Assembly: GCA_038503075.1 (NCBI GenBank)
Contig: JBCAML010000018.1
Coordinates: 124,001 to 188,000 of the forward strand
Source: Gyromitra esculenta
Lineage: Eukaryota > Ascomycota > Pezizomycetes > Pezizales > Discinaceae
Length of the DNA: 64,000 nt
Reading direction: 5' to 3'
Below the pieces are notes generated by a model. The model saw only the letters and a program-made list of their open reading frames with translations. It was not told where the DNA came from and searched no databases. A program made the translations under genes and the position numbers. Of this stretch, positions 54,345-64,000 are shown one piece after another; position 1 is the first letter of the stretch, and each line of letters starts with the position of its first letter.

Positions 54345-55680
54345 TCAAAAGCCACTTCCATTGTAGAGAAAAGTGTTCGGGCTCCCTGGTCCAACGTCAC
54401 TGATGATGTCAGGAGTGGCAACCTCCAAAAGTTTATCACGCACAGCAGCTGAGCCTGTGAGATTATGCAATCTAATGAGGTAGGCGGAAATGCCAGCTAC
54501 GTGAGGAGTCGCGGTAGAAGTACCAGACATTTCAACCTGGTCATCGTCATTTTCGATTCCGCAAGAGATAATGCGCAGACCAGGGGCGAAGATATCGACG
54601 CTTCTTCCAAAGTTACTGGTACTAGAGCGGGCTCGATCTCTCGTTGTAGAGGCAACGGTGATGGCACCTGCAGCAGAGGCAGGCGATACCCCGGAGACAT
54701 CGTGATTCTCGCTTCCGGCGGCGACAACGAACGTAACGCCGGCAGCGACGGCATTATCGACCGCATCGTTCAGCGCTCGAGAAAAGCCGCCCCCCACGCT
54801 CATGTTCGCGACTTCGAGAAGGGTTAGCTTTAGAAGAAGTGCTGTGGAACTAGGGCTGAGAACGAACCAACCCTCCCGCTCGGAGCATTGCTAACAACCC
54901 ACTGTATGCCCGCAATAACCCCCGAGGCAGTGCCACCCCCGTGATCACCCAGAACTTTAACAGCTACGACATTCGCTTTCTTGGCTACGCCGTATGTTTC
55001 GCCGGCAATGGTGCCAGCTATATGAGTTCCATGCCCATAAAGGTCCGTGTCCCTGGAGCTGGGGACAAAATTTGCCCCCCATATGGCCCGCCCGCCGAAA
55101 TCATGGTGAGTGATTCTGATTCCAGTATCGAGAACGTAGACCTGAATACCGCTTCCTGCAGAGTCGTCGCTCACGAATTGGTTAAGATAGCCGTTGCCTG
55201 ATCGGTGAGAGACAGCACCAAGACCCCACGACGGGATGGGATCCTGGATTATCTGCAAGTGGTCAGTGGTCACGAATTAGCTGTTGTGCACATATAGGAA
55301 TTTAAGAAATCAGGGCATACAATTTCCTGAGGAATCGTTTGCTTGCCTCCTGTTGCGGCCTCATCGATATCAAGAGTATACATCATAACGTCGGGCTCGA
55401 CATAGGCAACATCCGAACGGCTTGCTATGAGATCGATGGTTGTCTGGTCGTAGGTACCAGCATATGCTTTGAAAACCCCGAATTTGAATCTGTGAGTGAA
55501 ATGTTCGGTAGAAAGTTCGGGCTCGAGACTGACGTTGCTCTGACAGGTACCATAGATACCGGAAAGCCACTCGTGATGAGCTTCGTATTCAACATCATTG
55601 ATCTCGCGTGTGAGAACAACGATGTAGGAGTTGACAACGACCTCTGGGGGGCTACCTGTAGATGCTGTAGAGACTTTCAT
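54345..55680 (-). CDS. Subtilisin-like serine protease (S8, proteinase K type)
   Basis: Exons 55680-55321, 55252-54872 and 54827-54345 give 407 aa from ATG 55678-55680. Introns: 55253-55320 (GTATGC...TGCAG) and about 54828-54871 (GTTGGT...AAAG; the exact edges could shift). An I9 propeptide-like region ([13 protein letters not shown]...[10 protein letters not shown]) is followed by the S8 domain: Asp162 in VLDTG, His193 in GHGTH, Ser351 in [12 protein letters not shown]. The oxyanion-hole Asn of proteinase K (AAGN) is Ser286 here (AAGSEN), which should lower activity. No signal peptide follows the chosen ATG. Upstream, an open stretch to 55824 in the same frame (WLRRPSNTQIPLEV, LCYQLYQSFRTPNRFPALLS) after a good acceptor (CTTAG) suggests an additional 5' exon, so the protein may have a non-secretory N-terminal extension. 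Confidence 0.82.
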
Positions 55681-55824
55681 CGGGGGAATACCGTCGAGGA
55701 TAGAGAGTAGGGCAGGGAAGCGGTTTGGCGTTCTGAAGGACTGGTAGAGCTGATAGCAGAGGTTTGCTCCTTTGATGGGTACTTCAAGCGGTATTTGTGT
55801 GTTTGATGGTCTACGAAGCCAGAC
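55681..55824 (-). other. Probable coding extension of the subtilase
   Basis: In frame with the protease and free of stops; it reads VWLRRPSNTQIPLEVPIKGA then CYQLYQSFRTPNRFPALLS. A splice acceptor TTCTCTTAG ends at 55825. The matching upstream exon was not found. The segment looks like protein rather than leader, but its family is unknown to me. Confidence 0.5.
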
Positions 55825-55825
55825 C

Positions 55826-58800
55826 TAAGAGAAATTTGTCACAATGAGTTTAACTATGTGGTATTATTTATTTAGTTATTTGATGTGTTATTTACTCCCA
55901 TATTTAGCTTTACCCTAAAAACGGCGGGCTTAATAACGTAGCAGTAACACAGCAGTGCAGCCAAAAGGCAATTCACTGAAAAAGTAGTGCACTCGACATG
56001 TTGCCCTAGGCAAAGGTTTCTGTGTATCTCCGGCTATGTCTGGTATTGGAGGGCTGGGAAAGGTTGTATGGCGAGTGTACGGACATTGGAAGGGGTTTAC
56101 CCGCATATCGCATTTGCTCTGCAAGGAAATGTGACATCGATATGTGGCTGGCCAACCGTAATAGCAATAACAACAATGGCAATAATGCCAGCTCCATTTA
56201 GGTACTCGTATTTGAGCGACAGTTTCAGACTGAATTGGGTTTGCACACAGACCGACCAGTAGAACAGGAACCACCGAGTAGTACGTCCAAGCCGAAACAA
56301 AGATGTGTTTGACTGGTAGGTATTCCGAGCGGCTAGATAACTAAGAGCCTCAAGTAATAATATCGGGTTAGGGTTCGAACGTTCCCCAATACTCTGCTGG
56401 GATGTCTCCTAATGTCAACAGTCAGATCGACTAGCCAATCGATCACAACTAGAGCTGTATGACAATTATTTTCTTCAGATCCTCATACCCATGAAGCGAA
56501 TGGTTTGATCTCTCTTTCCCGTTTATTCCGTCGACTTTTAGAGATTTTAGAGATCTGTACCTCTTCATCACCCTCTTCTACCACCACCATCTCCTCCTCC
56601 TCCTCATCTTCAGTGGCGGATTTTCGTCTTCTTCATCGTTTGACATCCCTTAGGTTCCGCGTATCTGGGGCTTTGATTATGGCTCTGGTGGTGCTAGATT
56701 CCATGTAGCTGAGTGTCCTGTTGATGGGAAGTGGAGGAATGAGAGAGCATACCCTGATTAGTACATACGATCCACGCCATCGTCCACAATCTCCTCAATG
56801 CTATTGGCTTATTTAGTGTGCTTTTTCATGGCTAAAGAATTGGAAGGCTCGGTCTGGACCGTATATCGAAAACCCCAACCCAGCCCAACTTATCGAAAAA
56901 ATACGAGGGTAGTCCTGTACAGAGGCTGGCTCATTCGAATTCTTGCATCAAACCGATGGCCAGGTAGCTCGAAGCGCGATTTAAGCGGGGAACACCAAAG
57001 GTGGAGTGGTAGAGGTTAACACGATTGCTGTGCCAAATCTAAATACACTACATTCAGCCTTGTGGCGTGAAATTGTATAGAACGGGCGGGGCCAGGGCAA
57101 GCAAGAGCTACAGAAGCAGTGAGGCTTAAAGTGAAGCTTAAAAGCCTAAAGGTTCAAGACCCGTACGTTGTTGTAATATCCGACCTTTCTCGGATAATCG
57201 GGTTATATCGCAACCTCTGTGTGTATACGTATGTAGCCAAAGCATTCGTCTCCCGAATTCCAGAGCTCCCTAGCATCTGATATTACATATCTCGCTCGCT
57301 TTAGCCTGACTGGTCTCGAGCGATGTCTCTTTGTCCACCAGGTTATTATACAGCACTCTTTCACATCAGCATGCCTACTCTCTAACGCCTTTCCCCTGGT
57401 CTCCCATCCTCTCGAGCATCTCATACCGGTATCTCTTAGCACACCCCACCTCTTCAAGCACTCTCCCTACAGGGAAAGCATCGCAAATTGCTGGATTCAT
57501 TAGCATTATTCATTAGCAACAGGGCCTGGTGGCGATGCTACGGCCACAACTCTCATTGGCACCACTGGTCACGTTACGGGACAATTCTCGAAAAGCCATC
57601 TGTTTGGCCAGTCACGAAAATTCTATTGAAAAACATCCACGAGGTCGTTAAATCGGCTGTCGAGGAGGCTGCTTCTTTGCTAGACGTTCACCAGCGACTG
57701 TTATGGCTTGCCATTAGTAGCTGCTTCCGAGAAACCAAACCTCGTCTGAGCAAACTGGTCAACTAACCGAAATCACCTTCGATCGACGATGTGGTTAAGC
57801 CACTCGCCCCACAGCGCCGTTAGTGGCCTACTGTATTCAATCGGTCATATGGGAGGAACCGATCCATTAATCGATGATCCCATCTTGCTCCATCGCCCCG
57901 GGAAATTTGGAGATTACCATGTAATTATCCGCCACCTCGTTCGAAGTTGTTGTCAGTTGAGTTCGAGTGCTGGTATTCTATTACACGAGGCTATCTCCCC
58001 TCTCCGTTTCTCCTCGCTTTGTGGCCATAAACCGCTGATTGAGTAGATTGCTCTACCAGACGCAGACAGCAAAACTCTGCACTTGGATGTTACCATACAC
58101 TTAGCTTATGGGCATCCCACCGCAACCATCAACTTCGCACCATCGACAGTTTTTCAGTATATCCAGCTCTCAGAGCTTCAATCCCAACATTTAACCTTTC
58201 CTCTGGTAGCACTTTGCGAGCAACATCTCCTGATACGCTACTCGTTCAGACGGTCACGGTCTTGGCTCATGTCGAATATAGCTCCCTCTTTATCTCGTCA
58301 CACTCGGCTTATCGGCCATTGAAACTAGCACGTCGAAAAATGTTTGTTAAATGTGCGAATATTGCGTCATATCCCTAACGACCATTACCCGGGGACAATA
58401 CAGTTCCCGGTGCGGTAGGGGAAGGTGCATGTAGGCTGGCAGTTCCCGGAGCCCACGCCAAGACCCGTCATCCAAATAACAACCTGCGCCACAGGGTCAC
58501 CTCCGTCTGCCTCCTACTTCGCTGCTATCATGACCATGGTATAAGAGAGAGAGTTAGTAGTGGCCAATTTACCCTTCTTTTCAGCTCTGTGGAGCTTACA
58601 TGTGCTGAGGGAAGATGAGTGAGAGGCTCTAAAATCACCAGAGCAAAGCCAAGCTGCGAGCCAGCATATAATCGAGGTTCACTTCTAACAGGATGGAGCT
58701 GCTGCCTCAAGTTTATGTACTCATTGTGAAGAAAATGCATTCATTCGAGCCCCAGGTGCTTATAATACGGTGCTCTTATGTTCGCTATTCCCGTCCATCA

Positions 58801-61247
58801 CAAAACTCGATTTTCGCTTCCAGGATGTCTTAGTTTCGCTTACGAGGTGGTTTGTGCTGTCTAGCCTTTCGATCACTCTAGCGCCCGCAATATCGGGCAT
58901 AAAGGCAGAGGTCCCAGTGAGTGGGCAAGCCAACTTATAACTTGCCGATGAAATTAAACGTAGCAAACTCTACCTTCTCGAGCAGGCTCATGCGCTGTGT
59001 AAGAGTTAGAGATGCTTGTTTGTGGACATCTTCGGTTTGCCCTATAGCTCGTTTTGCTCTGTCTCATCATAAGAGCCCTCTGGACTCGGAACCCGGATAT
59101 GGTTGAGTTGGCAAAGCTCAATGGTTGCTTGATCGTTGCGGCTTAAGTTTAATGTAAATGGACGGAAGAGGGATGGTGCGTGCTATGTTTCCTAGGTCTG
59201 TGCCCTATATATATTGTAACGATTTTTCCACCTGCATTTCAATCTTGATGAAAGATGGCGATAGAGACAGGAACAAAAGACGGGAACGAAGCATCCAACT
59301 TAAATGAAGTGGCGCGTGACGGAGTGTATGTCAAAGGTTTTATTATGACTTAAGATACTAGGTTTAGGGCTCCATAATAAGTTACCTAGAGGCTTGTATG
59401 TTTTTAAGATTACTTTGTCTTTTGAACAAGAACGGCCCTGTTGAAAAAACTTTGACTTATCGTGCATCCGAAAGCACGATATGCGAGGGAGGTTATCTAC
59501 ACCAGAAATCACTCGAGCCTTGGCATTCTTGGTGCTCGACCTCCGGATTTCGTGGTCAGCTACTCGGCGCGCACGCGTCATACCTGTAATTTTTCGTCCT
59601 GTGGTATTTTTAATGACACTGCACCTGTTACCAGTGAAAGAATACTTCACGGTCACGATGATCTTAGCATTCTCCACGGTCAAAACCATATAATTCTTTT
59701 CAACCCTTACAATCCTAGGACTACTTCTATTACCTTGTAAACCTCATAACTGATTGCCAACGGGTACTGTCAGGGGATGGCCAGACTAAACAGGCTAGCC
59801 TTCTTTCTCTAGGCACTATTATATCTTCATCCCGCCATTAGGACTTCACATCATCATCATCATCATCATGGTAATAAATCTCTGTTTTCGAGCTCACCTC
59901 TATACTTAGTGTAGTTGATAATAACTGAGTGATACTAATCTGATCCTTACCGTAGAGCCCAAGGGCGCGAACGCCGCCACCACTGAAACAGCCCCCACCT
60001 CTAGCGCTAGCACTCATACACTACAGCCACGAAGAAATATACGAGTTTGGTGGTTCCATGAGAAATATGAGTGATACTTGTTGGTTCGGTGACAATGGTG
60101 CAGAGCGGAGCTATAATGGCGCCGATGTTGACAATTTGGAAGTGCCTACCAAAACTACATAGTCTAAACGCTAATGTATATCTACCATTCATATGTATCT
60201 TGTCAGTAATGTTTATAACGCAAGATAGTGATTATAAATAATTGCGAGGGAATCAAACACATAATAGAGTGAGCATTGCAGGACTAGCTTAGTCATGATT
60301 TTAGTCATAGATTAGTCACAAGATTAGTTATACTAGCGCGAGCTAGGTAGTATATAGCTACCGAGAGACAGCAGCATCTCTCAATGAATCATCATCAACT
60401 TTAACTATCATCGTAATAAGGCCTACATACATTGCTGGTTACTTGCAACTCTCTGACAATACTCTTAGACCCTATTAATTATTCATCATTGAACCGAGGG
60501 ATGACTAAAGAGTTGACTATTATGTCCGAATAACAGTCACTTTTGATAAGAGGCTTTTATCCTCACCTAGGATCTAGGATCTAATATTCAATCGCGCTCA
60601 AGAAGTATACTCATTGATAGATAAGGCAGATGGAATTACTTAAACCAACCGAGGATTGGCATGGAGAGCGCGATGGCTTTTTATGACAGCGTTGCTCCAA
60701 AATTTATCACAGCAATATAAAAGCCACACCAAGACCGCCAGAAAATGCTATCCCTTAGCCCGTCAGTTCTGTTTAAACTTCGGAACACTAACTGTATTTA
60801 GAAACCACGACCTGCTGAACCCTAGTAGGGAGAGAGATCTGGTACAACGTATTTAAGGACGGGTGCATGACCAATCATCCCAAGGTCACGTCCATTCAAA
60901 GGGTTCACGAGATCATGGCTTCCGAGTCTAGTTAGTGCTCCAATTTTTGATCAGCACCGACGGGCCAAGGGCTATCATAGTATTTCCACGACGTCTACAT
61001 TCTAAACGAAATTTCTGTGTTAAAAGGGACTGATTTTCCGAACCCAAACCTCCAATCGTAAAGTATCACACGGCTTCGACTTTCGAATAGCCTTACCAGT
61101 AGCTGTTTACTCACAGCAAGAATAGTTCCTACACTAGACACTAACACCACAACTACAGCATCCAACCTGTACCGTTAAAAAGAGAGGGAAAAAAAACGGC
61201 CAAACCACATATCACTCAATAATTCGGTATCTCAAACGCAAACTGTC
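55826..61247. other. Intergenic, no well-supported gene
   Basis: More than 5 kb with only short frames (for example 57488-57766, 57789-58046, 59300-59689), none with a known domain or convincing introns. A (CAT)n microsatellite of about seven units lies near 59850-59871. The missing 5' exon of the subtilase may lie at the left end. Confidence 0.45.
59850..59871. repeat. (CAT)n microsatellite
   Basis: About seven uninterrupted CAT units. Confidence 0.85.
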
Positions 61248-61932
61248 ATGGATCCGAGTCAACAACCATCGGAGAAGATTTGGACGACTGAGGGAGCTTC
61301 CGTAACGGTGTGGAGTCTAGAAGAAGACGATATTCTCATAGAGTATGTCGTAGCAGGCAATCATGCTATGTCCCCAAGTGTTGTACTTGAGGGCTACATT
61401 CAGCCTGAATTTTCCTGGGAGGCCGCTTCTGCACAATTTCAGCGTGGCTGTAAGACTCCTTCCGATTGTAAACACCGGTTTACGATCATCCTAAATCGTC
61501 GAGAACCAACGACGGTAGAAAGGCTAGCATTTTCTGTAGCTTATCTTGGGTAGGTTACCTCTCTCTACCAGGTCGAGTAAACTTATTTATTGATATGTTG
61601 TTCGACAGGGTACAAGACCCAATGTGGGACCCGATACTGCGCAGGGATAATATAAAAGCGCCATGGGCAAACCTGGGCTCAGACTACGCGTGGGCCGCTT
61701 ATAATCTCGATGGGCTTCACGAGTGGTACAGAAGGTAAGATATATCATCAAGCTTACCAAGAAAGTAGAAACGATTTGTTGACCTCTTACTTGCAAAATA
61801 AGAAACCGTATAACCATGTGGCGGCGCCTTGCCCAAGTGATGATGCCAAAACCGATCCCATGGGGGGTGGTTGAAAAGCTATTCTGGGGACTCGACGAAG
61901 CGCAAAGATGTAAAAACTATGGAATGCAGTGA
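61248..61932 (+). CDS. Myb/SANT-like protein, three exons (paralogue)
   Basis: Exons 61248-61549, 61609-61734 and 61803-61932 give 185 aa from ATG 61248 to TGA 61930-61932. Introns 61550-61608 (GTAGGT...ACAG) and 61735-61802 (GTAAGATATAT...TAAG) are both phase 2, as in the gene at 40058-40686, and intron 2 starts with the same 11 bases. Exon 1 has the Myb-like VWSLEEDDILIEYVV and SWEAASAQFQRGCKTPSDC, then HRF and LNRREPTTVERLAFSVAYL. Exon 2 has KAPWANLGSD and DGLHEWYRR. Exon 3 has TMWRRLAQVMMPKPIPWGVV, EKLFWGLDEAQR. No lesion. The two proteins form a small family with a Myb-like head and a conserved IPWGV(V/I)EK tail of unknown role. Confidence 0.78.
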
Positions 61933-63448
61933 ACGTGGGGAAAAGGCGTACAATAGTCTGCCATTTGTGCTATGTAACATCACTTATATCCAGATACGAA
62001 TAGAATAACAACCAAGTTGCAAGAAAAAAGCTCGATAGCGATTAACTTAGGCATTTATGCAGTTTATTTATATTCGGAGTACGATAGGTCTAGATATATC
62101 TTCAGTCTTCTTTCAAAAAAGGCATAAGTGCCGGCTAAAACTTCTATTGATAAACGTTAGAGTAATTCCCATAGTTCTTCCGTCCGCTTAGATAGATAGA
62201 TAGATTTCTCATACACGCTCTTCCGTCCACTTTAGCTTCAAGTCGTGTTGCTATTTCTGCCTCTTCATCAATTTCGTTATATAGTGAGATATCAGTACTG
62301 TAGGCGCTAAACGATGAATTCCAAGCCCACAGAGTTGCACCATTATTGAGACTTTCATACTACTAGGGGTTTACCCTATGTGATGCCGGGCTCCGCAGTG
62401 GGCCAGTTTCCTCGCTAACGCCAGTTTTTGAAGTGATCCAGGTGATGGCAGGAGTATCTCCCTGCATTGCATCAGCTCGGAAGTGACCAGGCTGAGGAAT
62501 TGACCCTCCATGACTTTTTCCGGAACTCATTTACTAACGGAATTCCCTATTGGGTATCAATGGTTTGCAAAGGCCGGGAGTGCTTCCTGAGGGCCACTGC
62601 AAGGACCAGGATCCCTGTAGTGCTTGTAGCTGTTAGCCGTAATATTAATAATGTGGAGGGCGTTGCTTTATCGTTCCAGCCTCTACTTCTGGGAAGCATT
62701 CATTGCAGCACGCGCAGAAGTGGGAGCCGCTAAGGGGGACGTATGGCCGTAGCTTGCCACCTGGTACGAGGTCCTTCTTCTCACTAGAGTAAACGCCGAC
62801 ATTAAATCACGATGTATTGCGCACTTGAATGAAGGACCACGTCTCGTAAACTATGGGCCGAGGGATAGAGGCGGACCTGGAAACGATAATCCATCGGCGT
62901 GGTATCAGAGGTAGGAAGATGAGCGTCTGAACTATCTGTCGACTGTAATCAAAGGACCACGCTCTCTCGAAGGATCCATTTGAACGTGTATCGTCAAGAG
63001 TACTGTTCGCGGTGTGGGCAATCCTATCATTCGTTGATTCTCGCCATCTAGCTTGTCGGAGCCATGTGCTGCAAAATTCATTTGGTTTGTTCCTAGCTCG
63101 CCTTCTCTCAACCTGCGCACTCTCGTGTCTCGTTATTAGGACGATATCGTTCTGCAGGCCCTGACACGGGTATTGTTGACAGCGACGACTGCTGAAAGGC
63201 GTCTGAGAAAAGTATGACGGTACTCTATTTTGTCAGGAAAGTTGAATTGGTTATCCTACGGCCTACGCAAATTGCCATCCGGATGGACAATGGCTCACAA
63301 GCCTGTGGGATTCGTGCGTCTAAGGAGGAGTCGAAAAGCAATCAGTTTTGATCGACTAGTCAATCAGACCGCATTTCATTACTTCACTTTGTTCGGCGTG
63401 GAGGGGGGCGGGTTTCCTAGTCATCTTAGTTCATAATGCGAAGGCGAC
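61933..63448. other. Intergenic, no gene seen
   Basis: Short frames only. A small AGAT run lies near 62190-62205. Nothing else recognised. Confidence 0.5.
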
Positions 63449-63480
63449 GGTCGGTCATAGAGCGATGAGAACGAGCAGTG
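63449..63480 (+). pseudogene. Truncated 5S rRNA fragment
   Basis: GGTCGGTCATAGAGCGATGA and the following GAACGAGCA match the first ~30 nt of the 5S gene at 29907 with a few changes, then the likeness stops before the internal control region. Confidence 0.55.
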
Positions 63481-64000
63481 CCTCCAAACGTTCCAAACAT
63501 GCGCCCTATTTCACACTCACATTTGTTCATCAACTGAAGGATTTCTAGCTTCCACCCAGGGCCTATTATTCGTCATTTATTTATCTATTCGATAGGTACA
63601 TTCAACCCGAAGGTTGTGGTCCTGCTACACAAAAACACAAAGCACAAAACATGACCCAATATCAAGGCCAGACTGCATTTGCGCATTGCTGGGCGTCCAC
63701 TTTCTCCACCCAACGTCGTAAATTCGAAACAATTTAGTGCACGGCAGTCAATTTTGGAGAGTATGACAGACGCTAGAGAACCGACTGCCTAACCGAGTTT
63801 CATGCTTGATTAGTTCCACTAGTCCTTTGGCCTTGCGATGTTCTGGTTAAGGGGCGGGACCGGCGTATTGGAAAGATTTCTTCAATCTTGTCGGTCGATA
63901 CCTTAGTCCCCTCATTTCTCCCTCGAGCAGACGCTTCCGAGAGGGACACTTCTTCTCTTCAGAGTCAGCGCGGGATCGTGTGACTCCTCTCGACTGCTGT
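63481..64000. other. Window end, no gene seen
   Basis: No supported feature in the last 520 bases. Confidence 0.5.

Noticed and set aside
57460..58050. Consecutive frames that might be exons of one gene
   Set aside because: No conserved motif could be joined across plausible splice sites.
1..64000. CRISPR arrays, operons, bacterial ribosome binding sites
   Set aside because: The window is eukaryotic; no regularly spaced short repeats were seen.

Overview
The window is fungal nuclear DNA, most likely from a filamentous ascomycete (Pezizomycotina). The basis is short 44-92 bp GT-AG introns, chromodomain Ty3/gypsy elements, a fungal-type AAA+ ATPase, a STAND/NLR-like protein and kinase-ankyrin genes. 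A gene-poor, retrotransposon-rich genome of truffle/Pezizomycetes type would fit, but the species cannot be fixed from sequence alone.

Positions 1-23770 are one deeply nested retrotransposon block. The oldest layer is a Ty1/copia element whose integrase, reverse transcriptase (RT), RNase H and 3' LTR lie in scattered pieces. Into it went gypsy element A (+, intact pol, gag split twice), which itself holds element B0 (-, only its 5' end is in the window) and element B1 (-, complete, 1195-7105, TSD GCGAG). The copia element also took gypsy element C (TSD AAACG) and several solo LTRs. C took a solo LTR in gag, two more in pol and an unrelated 704-bp TG...CA insertion. Target-site duplications (TSDs) let almost every insertion be unpicked. 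An inversion of about 7.2 kb between two opposed LTRs (14581-14997 and 22229-22643) has exchanged their TSDs, so the copia RT and the C pol now read backwards. The gypsy family shows a PBS complementary to its own LTR near the expected transcript start (Tf1-like self-priming) and a -1 frameshift signal (U UUA AAC, gag stop, covarying stem) in all three elements where it is visible.

Positions 23771-46065 are sparse: a TA-flanked TIR element with a decayed transposase, a kinase-ankyrin pseudogene, a solo copia LTR, a 5S rRNA gene with T-run terminator, an ankyrin-repeat gene, another copia LTR, a truncated kinase pseudogene, and a three-exon Myb/SANT-like gene.

Positions 46066-64000 hold the best-preserved host genes: a 10-exon AAA+ ATPase (916 aa) with two GC-AG introns, a MITE with 56-bp TIRs, a 6-exon STAND-like protein with a degenerate P-loop, a 3-exon subtilase with Ser in place of the oxyanion Asn, and a second three-exon Myb-like gene with the same intron phases and motifs as the first. 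The combination of kinase-ankyrin, ankyrin, STAND-like, subtilase and AAA genes resembles the fast-evolving, partly decayed repertoires near transposon-rich fungal regions. An immune or allorecognition role is inference only.
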